From positions 1 through 64,000 of the forward strand of contig PUNK01000032.1 of NCBI GenBank assembly GCA_003552585.1: DNA of 64,000 bases, in the 5' to 3' direction. The position numbers and the translations under genes are program-made. Below the pieces are notes generated by a model. It was given only the letters and a program-made list of their open reading frames with translations. It searched no databases and was not told where the DNA came from. The stretch is from Thermoplasmata archaeon (GTDB lineage Archaea; Thermoplasmatota; Thermoplasmata; Halarchaeoplasmatales; Halarchaeoplasmataceae). Positions 40,789 through 50,294 of the stretch are shown here, one piece after another. Positions within the stretch are counted from its first letter, which is position 1. Every line of letters starts with the position of its first letter.

Positions 40789-41745
40789 TCAAGTCTTTGC
40801 ATTTTCTATAGCATCGATCAACTCAGGTAGAACTTTGTAGAGATCACCGACTATACCGTAATCAGCATTATCAAATATCAATGCATCTGGATCTTTGTTT
40901 ATTGCTACTATTATATCTGAATCTCTCATGCCTGCTATATGCTGTATCTGCCCGGATATCCCGACAGCGAAGTATACTCTAGGCTTTACCTTATGACCCG
41001 ATAAACCGACCCAGTGTTCTTCAGGAAGCCAATTCAGATCAGCGGAAATCGGTCTTGAACAACCGATGGCCCTTCCTTTGAATTGAGCAGCAAGATTTTC
41101 AGCTAGCTCTATATCTTCTCTGTTATCAAAACCCCTTCCACATGAAACGATAACTTCTGCGTCTTCTACATTTACTCCAGAATGTTCCATCTCCTTTACA
41201 TCAATTATCTTTGACCTAGAAGGATCAACCATGATCTCTTTTTCAATTATATCTCCGTTACGACCTGTGTCTGCGTCCAAAGGATCAAAGGTTTTTGAAG
41301 GGACGGTTATTATACCTTGTTTAGAATTGATCTTTTCTTTTGCGACGGCTTTACCACTGAATATTGTTCTTTCAGTTATAATATCTCCGTCATCGATATG
41401 AATATCGGTACATTCAGATACGCACCCTGCCTTAAGTTTAGCTGCTAGCCTAGGTGCTAGTTCCTTTCCATCCTTGTTTGAACCGATAAGTACAAGTTCG
41501 CTCTCGCTCTCTTCTATTAGCCCTGTCAGTATCTGTGTGTATTCCTCAGCTTTAAACATTTCTTGGTTGGTTCTTATGAGAAATACTTTATCAGCTCCGT
41601 ATTGTATGTACTCCTCTGCAAGTGCGTGGTTTTCATCTCCTACGATCACGGCAGTTAGCTCTTTTTCGAGCTCGTTGGCAAGTTCTCTCCCTTTGCCCAG
41701 CATCTCTAACATGAGTTGTTTTTTACCAGCGTATGCCAGGACCAT
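40789..41745 (-). CDS. etfA: Electron transfer flavoprotein alpha subunit
   Basis: The 318-residue EtfA has an N-terminal alpha/beta domain and a C-terminal FAD domain with VSCGRGFDNREDIELAE, GLSGHKVKPRVYFAVGISGQIQH and the ending INKDPDALIFDNADYGIVGD. With EtfB it accepts electrons from acyl-CoA dehydrogenase. Its start directly follows the etfB stop. No ETF:quinone oxidoreductase gene is in the window, whereas many cytosolic HdrA modules are, so ETF may deliver electrons to soluble partners. Whether it is a bifurcating ETF cannot be settled by eye. Confidence 0.93.
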   Translation of the reverse strand: MVLAYAGKKQLMLEMLGKGRELANELEKELTAVIVGDENHALAEEYIQYGADKVFLIRTNQEMFKAEEYTQILTGLIEESESELVLIGSNKDGKELAPRLAAKLKAGCVSECTDIHIDDGDIITERTIFSGKAVAKEKINSKQGIITVPSKTFDPLDADTGRNGDIIEKEIMVDPSRSKIIDVKEMEHSGVNVEDAEVIVSCGRGFDNREDIELAENLAAQFKGRAIGCSRPISADLNWLPEEHWVGLSGHKVKPRVYFAVGISGQIQHIAGMRDSDIIVAINKDPDALIFDNADYGIVGDLYKVLPELIDAIENAKT

Positions 41746-42510
41746 TTATATCACCCCTTCTTTTCCCAAGCTTTCAACCAATTTGGACACTGCTTCCCCC
41801 ACCGGCATTTCTTCATATATGATGTTCTTCCTATCCATAGACACCCCGGTAATGTCGATTGTTTCAACGGTAGGTGATGACACTTCAGATACAACATCAT
41901 CAGCTTCTAGTATCTCGATTGGTTTATTAGCCGCACCTAGTATATCCATTAAACTAGGTAATCTGGGTTCATTGATCTCTTTTGTAACAGTGATCAGGAC
42001 GGGATATGAAGATTCTACGGTAACTATACTATCGCCTAGGTTCCTATCCCCTACTACTTTTTCATCATCAGCTCCAATCTCTTGAGCGTAGGTGATCTGA
42101 GGAATATCAAGCAGTTCGGCGACCCTTGGCCCGATCTGTCCTGAAAATAGATCTAAAGAGGCTTCTCCACAGAGGATAATATCGTAATCACCCAGCTTTT
42201 TTATCCCTCCGATTAAAAGCTCGGATACTACATGATAATCGTAATCTTGATCCCACGGGATCAATAAGGCTTCGTCGGCACCCATAGCCAGAAGTTCCTT
42301 AACCGTTTCTGTGGCTTCTGAGGGACCTACCATTATTATGGTAACCTTACCTCCTTTTTCATCCCTGACCCTGATCGCTTCTTCAACCGCGTTTTTGTCG
42401 ATGTCACTTATTTTATTATCCAAACCTTGTAAAACGGGCTTGTTTGTTTTTTTGTCTATCCTTATATCCGTTACATTTACAATTTGTTTTGCACATACTA
42501 TTATATTCAA
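41746..42510 (-). CDS. etfB: Electron transfer flavoprotein beta subunit
   Basis: This 254-residue EtfB starts MNIIVCAKQIVNVTDIRID, with later AVEEAIRVRDEKGGKVTIIMVG and MGADEALLI segments that form the AMP- or FAD-binding side. I choose TTG 42510, which lies five bases after GAGGTGG and gives the family-typical MNIIVCAKQ start; the in-frame GTG 42519 lies inside the ribosome binding site. The C-terminal arm (PVGEAVSKLVESLGKEGVI) embraces EtfA. It lies between the acyl-CoA dehydrogenase gene and etfA without gaps, forming one electron-transfer unit. Confidence 0.92.
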   Translation of the reverse strand: MNIIVCAKQIVNVTDIRIDKKTNKPVLQGLDNKISDIDKNAVEEAIRVRDEKGGKVTIIMVGPSEATETVKELLAMGADEALLIPWDQDYDYHVVSELLIGGIKKLGDYDIILCGEASLDLFSGQIGPRVAELLDIPQITYAQEIGADDEKVVGDRNLGDSIVTVESSYPVLITVTKEINEPRLPSLMDILGAANKPIEILEADDVVSEVSSPTVETIDITGVSMDRKNIIYEEMPVGEAVSKLVESLGKEGVI

Positions 42511-42520
42511 ACATACCACC

Positions 42521-43663
42521 TCATTTAAGAATATCTCTGGATATTACCATCCTTTGTGCTTCGGAAGTACCTTCATAAATTTCTGTTATCTTCGCGTCTC
42601 TAAACAATCGTTCGATCTTGTATTCTTTGATGTAACCGTATCCTCCGTGTATCTGAACTCCTTCGACTGCTGCTTCCATAGCCGCCTCTGAAGCGAATAG
42701 CTTTGCCATAGCCGCCTCTCTAGAAAATCTACCTCCCTGGTCCTTTGCATGACATGCCCGATACAGTAGAAGCCTAGCAGCATCAATATTGGTAGCCATG
42801 TCAGCTAGCTTCCATTGAATTGCCTGGAACTTCGATATCGGTCTGCCGAACTGTTGACGGTTCTTAGAATACTCTATACTCTCTTCCAGCGCCGCTTGTG
42901 CTATACCTAGAGCCTGTGCGGCTATACCTAATCTACCGCCATCCAAAGTGGCTAAGGCTATTTTTAAACCATCCCCCTCTTCTCCAAGGAGGTTCTCTTT
43001 CGGAACTCTCATATCTTTGAAGATCAGTTCTGATGTCACCGAACCATGTATGCCGAGTTTTTCGAATATGGCTCCGACCTCGAAACCTTCTGTTTTTTCT
43101 TTATCTACGATGAATGCACTGATACCTTTATGACCAGCGGATTTGTCGGTAATCGCGAACACTATATGTATTTCAGCATCTTTCCCGCTAGTGATGAAAG
43201 TTTTGGAGCCGTTGATCACATACTCGTCACCATCGAGTTTTGCGGTAGTTTCAAGTGCCCCAAGGTCCGTACCTGCGTTATCTTCTGTAGCTGCAAATGC
43301 ACCTATTTTTTCTCCCTTTGCGAGTATCGGTAAAAACTTTTCTTTCTGCGCCTTGGTTCCAAATTCGGTTATAGGCCATGAAACCAGAGAGTTATGTACT
43401 GATGCGATCACGCCGGTGGATGCACACTCCTTCGATATCTCCTCGATTACAATTGCATAGCTGATTGTATCTAACCCCGCACCTCCATACTCCTGAGGAA
43501 CCATCACTGCCAGTAATCCTAGAGGAGCCATTTTTTTAATTATTTCATGTGGGAATTTCTCTTCCTTATCGATCTCTTCTGCAACAGGTGCGATCTCCTT
43601 TTGCGCAAATTCGCGCACCATGTTTTTAATCATCTTTTGTTTGTCTGTGAGTTCGAAATCCAT
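42521..43663 (-). CDS. Acyl-CoA dehydrogenase (short/medium chain type)
   Basis: The FAD enzyme oxidises acyl-CoA to trans-2-enoyl-CoA and gives electrons to ETF. Seen are the FAD segments AATEDNAGTDLGAL and TFITSGKDAEI, the helical C-terminal domain with QLHGGYGYIKEY-like VQIHGGYGYIKEY, and the catalytic Glu in IYEGTSEAQ. With ATG 43663 as start the product has 380 residues beginning MDFELTDKQK, the family norm; a longer upstream frame to 43687 adds atypical residues. The start has no ribosome binding site and may be leaderless. It heads the ETF genes, with about a 10-base gap to etfB. Confidence 0.94.
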   Translation of the reverse strand: MDFELTDKQKMIKNMVREFAQKEIAPVAEEIDKEEKFPHEIIKKMAPLGLLAVMVPQEYGGAGLDTISYAIVIEEISKECASTGVIASVHNSLVSWPITEFGTKAQKEKFLPILAKGEKIGAFAATEDNAGTDLGALETTAKLDGDEYVINGSKTFITSGKDAEIHIVFAITDKSAGHKGISAFIVDKEKTEGFEVGAIFEKLGIHGSVTSELIFKDMRVPKENLLGEEGDGLKIALATLDGGRLGIAAQALGIAQAALEESIEYSKNRQQFGRPISKFQAIQWKLADMATNIDAARLLLYRACHAKDQGGRFSREAAMAKLFASEAAMEAAVEGVQIHGGYGYIKEYKIERLFRDAKITEIYEGTSEAQRMVISRDILK

Positions 43664-43710
43664 AGATAAGGGATATCGCAAAGGCAATTAAAATTTTCGA
43701 CCAAGCATTC

Positions 43711-44238
43711 TTAATCGTTTATCTTTTTGAGATTGTCTTTATATCTCCATGAAAATGATCTATACAATTCCTTGTACTCCTTCCACTTATCTTTGAATTT
43801 TTCATCGATTTCCTTGATAACTTTTGCCGGTGTACCAACTGCAACTTTTTCATCAGGTATTTCTGTACCACTGACGACGACCGCACCTTCACCTACAACA
43901 CTCCACTCGCCGATGATCGCAAAATCGCTAATGATCGCTCCCATTCCTATGATCGCCCAGTCTTTGATGATTCCACCATGGATTATAGCTCCGTGGCCGA
44001 TGGTGACCCACTCACCTAATACGGTCTCTTCTTCTGGTCTAGCGTGGATGACACAGTTTTCTTGAACATTGGTACTAGCCCCTATATGGATGGTGCCGTA
44101 ATCGCCTTTGATCCGTGCTCCCGGACCGATATAACAGTTTTTGCCTATCCTGACATCACCAATTATGTCTGCACTAGAACTAACATAGGAGGATTCGTGT
44201 ATACTTGGTTTTCTTCCTTCAAATTCATAGATTGTCAT
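43711..44238 (-). CDS. Gamma-carbonic-anhydrase-like hexapeptide-repeat protein
   Basis: The 175-residue left-handed beta-helix protein is built of hexapeptide repeats (SADIIGDVRIGKNCYIGPGARI, TNVQENCVIH, GEWVTIGHGAIIHG). The histidines in NCVIHARPEE and IGHGAIIHGG could bind zinc as in gamma carbonic anhydrases and PaaY/CaiE. PaaY-type proteins act as thioesterases in acyl-CoA pathways, which fits the genes downstream. An ATTATTTATT element at 44261-44270 gives a near-leaderless transcript. It is the first gene of the long minus-strand run. Enzymatic activity remains uncertain. Confidence 0.85.
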   Translation of the reverse strand: MTIYEFEGRKPSIHESSYVSSSADIIGDVRIGKNCYIGPGARIKGDYGTIHIGASTNVQENCVIHARPEEETVLGEWVTIGHGAIIHGGIIKDWAIIGMGAIISDFAIIGEWSVVGEGAVVVSGTEIPDEKVAVGTPAKVIKEIDEKFKDKWKEYKELYRSFSWRYKDNLKKIND

Positions 44239-44260
44239 GGATGAACATTACCATCAAGCT

Positions 44261-44310
44261 AATAAATAATTTTGTCACATCGATCCGATATCTACCGAAT
44301 AATTTATAAA
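44261..44310. promoter_or_regulatory. Divergent promoter region between the gamma-CA-like gene and the mutase B12-subunit gene
   Basis: Two TATA elements point outward. On the minus strand ATTATTTATT (44261-44270) lies 28 nt before the gamma-CA-like ATG at 44238. On the plus strand TTTATAAA (44303-44310) lies about 26 nt before an expected transcript start near 44333, leaving an 18-nt leader with a GAAGGTG site. The intergenic space is about 110 nt, so one regulator could act on both acyl-CoA gene sets. Confidence 0.5.
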
Positions 44311-44350
44311 CTGACTCATGTTATAATAAATTAAACTGAAGGTGTTCTAT

Positions 44351-44743
44351 ATGGAAAAGAAAATTAGAGTCTTGGTCGCCAAACCGGGGCTTGATGGTCA
44401 CGACAGGGGGGCGAAGATAGTAGCAAGGGCCCTCCGTGATTCAGGGATGGAAGTCATATATACTGGTCTACATCAGACTGCTGAACAGATAGTCGAAGCG
44501 GCTATACAGGAGGATGTTGACGTAATCGGTTTATCACTTTTATCTGGGGCACATATGACCCTTTTTCCAAAGGTTTTAAACCTCCTAAAGGAGAATAACG
44601 CAGAAGATATAAAGGTGATGGGCGGTGGGATAATTCCCGAAGAGGATGCGGAAAAACTTAGAGAGATGGGGATATCCAAGATTTTTGGCCCGGGCACTCC
44701 CACCGAAAAGATAGTGCAATACATCCAGAACTCAGTTGAATGA
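44351..44743 (+). CDS. Methylmalonyl-CoA mutase, cobalamin-binding small subunit
   Basis: This 130-residue B12-binding domain carries the DxHxxG motif in [10 protein letters not shown], with the lower-ligand His, followed by [28 protein letters not shown] and the [11 protein letters not shown] loop. It binds adenosylcobalamin and works with the separate large subunit encoded at 45702-47372. The true start is ATG 44351, six bases after GAAGGTG; the in-frame GTG at 44342 lies inside that site. The meaB gene overlaps its stop. Splitting of the mutase into two genes is usual in archaea. Confidence 0.95.
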   Translation: MEKKIRVLVAKPGLDGHDRGAKIVARALRDSGMEVIYTGLHQTAEQIVEAAIQEDVDVIGLSLLSGAHMTLFPKVLNLLKENNAEDIKVMGGGIIPEEDAEKLREMGISKIFGPGTPTEKIVQYIQNSVE

Positions 44744-45705
44744 AACAACTGAAGGCGATAATTATGGAGATAGTTTCAAAAATATTATCAGGAGATAGAC
44801 GCGCTGTTGCAAGGTTAATGAGTCTTGTTGAGGATAACCAGCCTAACTATACATCTGCTCTAGCTGAATTATATCCTCATACAGGGGAGGCACATATAAT
44901 AGGGATCACCGGGCCTCCGGGTTCTGGTAAAAGTACACTTGTAGATAAACTCACTCTAGAGTTCAGAAAAAGAGGAAAAACCGTCGGCATCATAGCAGTA
45001 GACCCAACTTCACCTTTTACGGGTGGAGCTCTATTAGGTGATCGTGTGAGAATGAGCGATATCGCACTAGATAAGGGTGTTTTTATAAGAAGTATGGGAA
45101 CTAGAGGACACCTCGGAGGGCTATCTACTAAGACTAACGATCTTATAAAGATACTTGACGCCTTCGGTAAAGACATAATATTGGTGGAAACCGTGGGTAC
45201 AGGTCAATCCGAGGTGGAGATAGTTAAAACTGCTCATACTACCCTTATAGTTGAAGTGCCTGGATTAGGTGACGATATACAGACTATAAAGGCTGGTATC
45301 TTTGAGATAGGCGACATATTCGTGGTTAATAAATCCGATCGAGAAGGTGCTGACAACACATTTAGAGAATTAGAAACCATGCTAGATATGAATAAATCAG
45401 AAGGATGGAAGATACCTATCGTCAAAACTGTAGCTACAAGTGGAAAAGGTATCATCCCCCTTGTGGATATTATAGAATCTCATCTTCAATACATGCACGA
45501 AACCGGTAAATTTCAAGAATTAAAAAAGCAAAAAATCAAAGACGAATTCATGGGGATCGTGACGGATAATATAAATTCATATATAAGAAATCGCAGTTCA
45601 GAAGACGATATAGACGCCCTCGTTGAGAAGATAATCAACTATGAGTTGGATCCTTATACAGCAGCTGAAAGAATTATGAATAGTCTCAAGAACACATCAA
45701 ATTAG
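44740..45705 (+). CDS. meaB: Methylmalonyl-CoA mutase-associated GTPase MeaB
   Basis: This 321-residue G3E-family GTPase protects and reloads the mutase with cofactor. The P-loop is GPPGSGKST near residues 57-65; Switch and base-binding segments are [32 protein letters not shown] and [12 protein letters not shown]-terminal dimerisation arm follows. The ATG overlaps the stop of the B12-subunit gene; an ATG at 44764 with GAAGGCGAT upstream is an alternative start. Its stop overlaps that of the convergent mutase large-subunit gene by 4 nt, so the three partner genes are packed tail to tail. Confidence 0.95.
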   Translation: MKQLKAIIMEIVSKILSGDRRAVARLMSLVEDNQPNYTSALAELYPHTGEAHIIGITGPPGSGKSTLVDKLTLEFRKRGKTVGIIAVDPTSPFTGGALLGDRVRMSDIALDKGVFIRSMGTRGHLGGLSTKTNDLIKILDAFGKDIILVETVGTGQSEVEIVKTAHTTLIVEVPGLGDDIQTIKAGIFEIGDIFVVNKSDREGADNTFRELETMLDMNKSEGWKIPIVKTVATSGKGIIPLVDIIESHLQYMHETGKFQELKKQKIKDEFMGIVTDNINSYIRNRSSEDDIDALVEKIINYELDPYTAAERIMNSLKNTSN

Positions 45706-47372
45706 TATATTATCGGTTCGTCATACTCTCCGAATACCTCTCTGAATACGTCGGTGATTTCTCCCAAAGTTGCATATGCCTTTGCGCACTCTAAAATTAC
45801 TGGCATTGTGTTCTCATCGCTTTGAGCGGTGCTTCTAAGGAGTTCCAGTTTTTCCTCTACTTTAGAATTGTTCCTTTCAGCTCTTAACTTCTCCAATCTC
45901 CTTCTCTGCTTTCTTTCACCCTCCGGATCCATCCTTAAAATCGGAATCTCGGGAGATTCGTCCAGTTCGAATTCGTTTACTCCCACCACCAACCTCTTTT
46001 TTTCATCGATCTCTTTCTGGTATTTGGCCGCCGCATCGGCGATTTCCTTTTGGAAGAAACCTTTCTTGATCGATGGTATCACACCTCCTAAACTTTCGAT
46101 CTTATCAAAGTATTTGTAAGTCTCTTCCTCCATATGATCGGTTAACCATTCGACATGGTAAGAACCTCCCAGAGGATCTATGGTATTGGCCACTCCACTT
46201 TCATGAGCCAGTACTTGTTGGGTTCTCAATGCGAGTCTTACCGCTTTTTTGGATGGGAGAGCTAAGGCCTCGTCCATCGAGTTGGTATGCAGTGATTGTG
46301 TTCCACCTAGCACCGCAGCTAGTGCTTGGATCGCCACTCTTACAAGGTTAACTTCAGGTTGCTGGGCCGTTAGTGCACAACCGGCGGTCTGTGTGTGAAA
46401 TCTCATCCAGCAAGAACGACTCTTCTTCGCTCCAAAGGTTTCTTTCATCTCCCTGGCCCATATCCTTCTAGCTGCACGGTACTTGGCGATCTCTTCAAAT
46501 AGATCGTTGTGTGCGTTGAAAAAGAAAGAGAGTCTAGGAGCGAACTCGTCGATATCTAAGCCCCTCTCCATACCGTGTTTCACATATTCAAGACCATCTG
46601 CCAACGTGAAGGCCAACTCTTGAACAGCCGTGGATCCGGCTTCCCTTATATGATAACCCGAAATAGATATAGTATTCCATTTAGGAACGTGTTTAGATCC
46701 ATACTCGAAAGTATCCACTATCAAACGCATCGATGGATCAGGTGGAAAGATGTATGACTTCTGCGCAATGTATTCCTTTAAAATATCATTCTGTATGGTC
46801 CCTCGAAGTTCTTCTTTAGGTACTCCCTTCTTTTCGGCCATAGCTATATAGAATGCCCATAATACAGATGCGGGACCGTTGATCGTCATAGAGGTACTTA
46901 TCTCTGCAGGGTCGATGCCTTTGAACAATATCTCCATGTCCTTCAACGATGAGATACCAACCCCGCATTTACCGAACTCCCCTTCTGCTAATGGGTGATC
47001 TGTATCATATCCGTACAGGGTGGGATAGTCGAACGCAATAGATAAACCTGTTTCACCGTGGTTTATCAAGTACTTAAATCGTTCATTTGTTTCTTCAGCG
47101 GTACCAAAACCTGAGAACTGTCTCATAGTCCAAAGTTTTCCTCGGTACATGGTCGGATGGACCCCCCGGGTGTAAGGATATCGTCCGGGGAATCCCAATT
47201 TTTCCAGGTAATCAAAATCATCTAAATCATCAGGGGCATACAACCTATCTATGGGCATTGAAGAAGTTGTGATGAATTCGTCCTCACGCTCAGGCCACTT
47301 TTTTAAAGTAGGCTTCAAACGTTCTTTTTCCCATTTCTTTTTTTCTTCTTTTACCTTTTTCGTTTCATGCAT
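45702..47372 (-). CDS. Methylmalonyl-CoA mutase large (catalytic) subunit
   Basis: The 556-residue TIM-barrel subunit binds the acyl-CoA and lacks the C-terminal B12 domain, which is supplied by the small subunit at 44351. Family segments are seen: the N-terminal [59 protein letters not shown] and the CoA-channel region [12 protein letters not shown]. Its cysteine-free active site and length agree with archaeal MutA/McmA1 forms. It interconverts succinyl-CoA and (R)-methylmalonyl-CoA, linking propionyl-CoA from odd-chain or amino-acid breakdown to central metabolism. The epimerase and carboxylase are not in the window. It lies 15 nt downstream of the adenosyltransferase gene. Confidence 0.95.
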   Translation of the reverse strand: MHETKKVKEEKKKWEKERLKPTLKKWPEREDEFITTSSMPIDRLYAPDDLDDFDYLEKLGFPGRYPYTRGVHPTMYRGKLWTMRQFSGFGTAEETNERFKYLINHGETGLSIAFDYPTLYGYDTDHPLAEGEFGKCGVGISSLKDMEILFKGIDPAEISTSMTINGPASVLWAFYIAMAEKKGVPKEELRGTIQNDILKEYIAQKSYIFPPDPSMRLIVDTFEYGSKHVPKWNTISISGYHIREAGSTAVQELAFTLADGLEYVKHGMERGLDIDEFAPRLSFFFNAHNDLFEEIAKYRAARRIWAREMKETFGAKKSRSCWMRFHTQTAGCALTAQQPEVNLVRVAIQALAAVLGGTQSLHTNSMDEALALPSKKAVRLALRTQQVLAHESGVANTIDPLGGSYHVEWLTDHMEEETYKYFDKIESLGGVIPSIKKGFFQKEIADAAAKYQKEIDEKKRLVVGVNEFELDESPEIPILRMDPEGERKQRRRLEKLRAERNNSKVEEKLELLRSTAQSDENTMPVILECAKAYATLGEITDVFREVFGEYDEPIIY

Positions 47373-47387
47373 GAAATCAACCTCTGT

Positions 47388-47972
47388 TCAATATTCGATA
47401 CCTTCTCGTCCTTCGACACCAACCATATAAGGATGTTTGACATCCGCCATCACCGTGACCAGATCTGCTAGATTGATCAAACCTGGAGATGCGTTCCTTC
47501 CAGTCAATACTATTTCGACATGAGGAGGGCGTTTTTCTATCACATCTATCACTTCCTCCTCAGAGAGTAGGTTAAAGTCCAGTGCCATGTTCATCTCGTC
47601 AAGTACTACAATATCATAGTCCCCTGATACTATAACTTCTTTAGCCCTCTCCAATCCCTCCATCGCAAGGTCTATATCGATCTTTTCAGGGTTTTCTTTA
47701 TTAACAAAATCCGGACGTCCATACTGTTCGATCTCAACATTTGGTAAGTTCAAGATTGCATTAAGTTCTCCATATTTGATCTGACCTTTCATGAATTGGA
47801 TGACAATAGATTTTTGTCCTTTTCCGGAAGCTCTGAGTACAAGCCCAAGAGCAGCGGTAGTTTTACCCTTACCTGTCCCAGTATAGACCTGAACTAGTCC
47901 CTTTCTCTTTTTATCCTCCAAATTAAACACCCGAACTACACTTATATGTATTCCATATGCGTAATATTTCAA
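47388..47972 (-). CDS. cobO: Cob(I)alamin / cobyrinate a,c-diamide adenosyltransferase (CobO/BtuR-type)
   Basis: This P-loop protein of up to 194 residues transfers adenosyl from ATP to cobalt(I) corrinoid. Visible are the loop YTGTGKGKTTAALG, FMKGQIKYGE, the DIVVLDEMNMALD acid segment and VLTGRNASPGLINLAD. The first ~14 residues (MKYYAYGIHISVV) do not look like the family; the real start may be GTG 47930, giving about 180 residues, the usual length. It supplies adenosylcobalamin for the mutase encoded next to it, with which it forms a small operon. Confidence 0.92.
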   Translation of the reverse strand: MKYYAYGIHISVVRVFNLEDKKRKGLVQVYTGTGKGKTTAALGLVLRASGKGQKSIVIQFMKGQIKYGELNAILNLPNVEIEQYGRPDFVNKENPEKIDIDLAMEGLERAKEVIVSGDYDIVVLDEMNMALDFNLLSEEEVIDVIEKRPPHVEIVLTGRNASPGLINLADLVTVMADVKHPYMVGVEGREGIEY

Positions 47973-48007
47973 GATCGACTTAAGTTGTTTCTAAGAAATA
48001 GGAAAAG

Positions 48008-48018
48008 TATATTAATAA
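48008..48018 (+). promoter_or_regulatory. TATA box of the acyl-CoA synthetase gene
   Basis: TATATTAATAA is centred about 32 nt upstream of the ATG at 48044. The expected transcript start leaves a leader of about six bases without a ribosome binding site. The short divergent space to the adenosyltransferase gene suggests joint regulation. Confidence 0.45.
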
Positions 48019-48043
48019 GTTTTGTAACCACCATATTGATACC

Positions 48044-49717
48044 ATGTCTGCAAAAGGGAACCAATACGAATACGAAAAGGTAAAGAAAAATTTCGAATGG
48101 GATGTGCCAGAGCATTACAATTTTGCTTTCGATGAGGTGGACCGGCAGGCGGATATCCATCCTGAGAAGGTCGCCTTGATATCGATAGATGATTCGGGAG
48201 AAAACGTCGAAAAACACAGCTTTGGTGAGTTAAAAGATCTCTCTAATAAATTTGCCAACGGATTGAGAGAGATGGGTATTAGAAAGGGAGATCGTGCTAT
48301 GTTGCTGGTACATAGAGTCCCAGAATGGTACATCGCCATACTGGGTATGTTCAAACTAGGTGTTATCCCGATACCGACACCTAATCTATCAGTGCCAAAG
48401 GATATTCAATATCGTGTGAAAGAGGCGAAGGCAAACACCATCGTTACAGACATGCCTAATCACAGCAAAGTGGACGAAGTGAGAGATAAACTTCCGTCGT
48501 TGAAAAACTTTATTTTGATAGGCGGAAGTGCTGAGGATTGGACCCCCTATTCAGAGATGATGGAAGACGTTTCAGATGATTTCGATAGAGATTCTGTGGA
48601 AAAAACAAAAAGCGACGAACCCATGTTGATCTATTTTACATCAGGAACCACGTCTTATCCAAAAATGGTTCTACACTCTCATGCGTATCCCATCGGTCAT
48701 ACTGTTACCGCTAAATACGTCCAAAATCTTAGACCCGAAGACACGATATGGGTCATAGCAGACAATGGTTGGGCCAAGACCGCATGGGGTAAACTATTCG
48801 GCCAATGGATAGTGGGAGCTACAGTAGTTCAACAAAATATTACCGGTAGATTCAGTGCTGAAAAAACCCTACAGATATTGCAAGACCACAGTATAACAGT
48901 TTTCTGTGCACCGCCTACTATATACAAGATGATGATCAACTTAGATGTGGATAAATACGATCTCAGCTCCTTAAAGCACACGTTGAGTGCCGGAGAGCCT
49001 TTGAATCCAGATGTGATAGACAAATGGGAGGAATACACAGGACTACGCATCTACGATTACTACGGACAGACGGAAAGCGTTGCTTTAGTTGCAAACTATC
49101 CATGTATGGATGTAAAAGCTGGTTCAATGGGTAAACCGACTCCAGGGCACGTTGTAGATATTGTCGACGATGAAGGTAACATCTTACCTGATGGAGAAGA
49201 AGGACATATCGCTGTGAAAGTAAAGCCTGAAAAACCACCAGGAATATTCAAAGAGTATTGGAAGGATACCGAAAAGACTAAAGAGGTCTTTCATGGGGAT
49301 TGGTATTACACAGGCGATAAAGCTTACAAAGATGAAGATGGCTACTTCTGGTTCGTAGGCCGGGCAGATGATGTAATCAAAGCTTCAGGATACCGGATTG
49401 GTCCCTTTGAAGTTGAAAGCGCTCTCCAGGAACATCCCGCAGTTCAAGAAAATGCAGTGATCGGCGCACCCCATGAAATTCGAGGAAAGATTGTCAAAGC
49501 TTATGTTATATTAAACAAAGGTTTTGAGGCCTCAGATGAACTTGTAAAAGAACTCCAAGACCACGTGAAGAAGGTAACTGCACCATACAAGTACCCACGT
49601 CAAATAGAGTTCGTTGATGAGTTACCAAAAACAATCAGTGGAAAGATACGCCGTACAGAACTGAGGGATAGAGCAGAAAAAGAGTACTTGGAAGAGCACA
49701 CTAGTTTACCCTACTGA
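48044..49717 (+). CDS. AMP-forming acyl-CoA synthetase, medium-chain type
   Basis: This 557-residue ligase activates a carboxylic acid to acyl-CoA. The N-terminal NFEWDVPEHYNFAFD segment is typical of the ACSM-like branch. The P-loop is YFTSGTTSYPKMV, followed by YYGQTESVA, YYTGDKAYKDEDGYFWFVGR and the C-terminal catalytic lysine in KTISGKIRR. It could feed medium-chain or aromatic acids into the beta-oxidation enzymes encoded at 37-44 kb. It stands alone on the plus strand with its own TATA box. A fragment of a related synthetase survives at 18426-18533. Confidence 0.92.
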   Translation: MSAKGNQYEYEKVKKNFEWDVPEHYNFAFDEVDRQADIHPEKVALISIDDSGENVEKHSFGELKDLSNKFANGLREMGIRKGDRAMLLVHRVPEWYIAILGMFKLGVIPIPTPNLSVPKDIQYRVKEAKANTIVTDMPNHSKVDEVRDKLPSLKNFILIGGSAEDWTPYSEMMEDVSDDFDRDSVEKTKSDEPMLIYFTSGTTSYPKMVLHSHAYPIGHTVTAKYVQNLRPEDTIWVIADNGWAKTAWGKLFGQWIVGATVVQQNITGRFSAEKTLQILQDHSITVFCAPPTIYKMMINLDVDKYDLSSLKHTLSAGEPLNPDVIDKWEEYTGLRIYDYYGQTESVALVANYPCMDVKAGSMGKPTPGHVVDIVDDEGNILPDGEEGHIAVKVKPEKPPGIFKEYWKDTEKTKEVFHGDWYYTGDKAYKDEDGYFWFVGRADDVIKASGYRIGPFEVESALQEHPAVQENAVIGAPHEIRGKIVKAYVILNKGFEASDELVKELQDHVKKVTAPYKYPRQIEFVDELPKTISGKIRRTELRDRAEKEYLEEHTSLPY

Positions 49718-49735
49718 GGGATAAAACCCTTTTTA
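49717..49735. terminator. Short hairpin with T run between convergent genes
   Basis: AGGG, a six-base loop and CCCT are followed by TTTTA, just after the acyl-CoA synthetase stop. The stem is only four base pairs. In archaea the T run alone could end the transcript; the space to the convergent nitroreductase stop is 15 nt. Confidence 0.3.
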
Positions 49736-50236
49736 TTTCTTCTTTTTTCTACCGAACTTTTGCCAATGTACCAATTCATCTATATTTTTCTTTACAGGTG
49801 AGAGCCCTTCTTCAGCGGGATGGCCTACAGTCATGCAAATGGTAATGTCGTATCTATCGGGAACCTCCAACTTTTTCCTCATTCCCTCAGGATCAAAAGC
49901 ACCTATCCAGCATGTACCCAAACCCAAAGATACTGCAGCAAGCGAAAGATGATCGAGTGCAATTACGAGGTCGAGTTTAGCCCATTTTTCGTCCTCGGTA
50001 AGACCTACGAGTAAAGCACCTGCATCAGCAACGAAACCTTGATCCCTGCAAAGATGAACCATGTTCATTAGCTTCCTCTTTTCCGTAATAACTATGAATT
50101 TCCAAGGTTGCAGATTTTTGGCGGAGGGAGCATCTCGAGCTGCTTTCAGTAATTTCTCCATCTTTACATCTGATATGTTTTTGCCGGTATAATTTCTGAC
50201 ACTTCTACGAGCTTTTATTGCTTTGAATACATCCAT
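49733..50236 (-). CDS. Nitroreductase-family FMN protein
   Basis: The 167-residue protein has the family start IKARRSVRNYTGKNI, the FMN segment AARDAPSAKNLQPWKFIVI and the C-terminal LGLGTCWIGAFD / TVGHPAEE segments. Such dimeric FMN enzymes use NAD(P)H to reduce nitro compounds, quinones or other acceptors, or act in cofactor metabolism. It is short compared with classic nitroreductases (about 200) and fits the small archaeal type. The C-terminus is strongly basic (KKFGRKKKK-like). It is 58 nt downstream of the DUF35 gene on the same strand. Confidence 0.87.
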   Translation of the reverse strand: MDVFKAIKARRSVRNYTGKNISDVKMEKLLKAARDAPSAKNLQPWKFIVITEKRKLMNMVHLCRDQGFVADAGALLVGLTEDEKWAKLDLVIALDHLSLAAVSLGLGTCWIGAFDPEGMRKKLEVPDRYDITICMTVGHPAEEGLSPVKKNIDELVHWQKFGRKKKK

Positions 50237-50294
50237 CTATTCCACCTGACTAATAAGTTCGGTATGGAAACTCACGATTTAAGTTTTGGTTTCT

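Noticed and set aside
49717-49735. A bacterial-type intrinsic terminator
   Set aside because: The stem is only four base pairs; I list it with low confidence as a T-run end signal rather than a true hairpin terminator.
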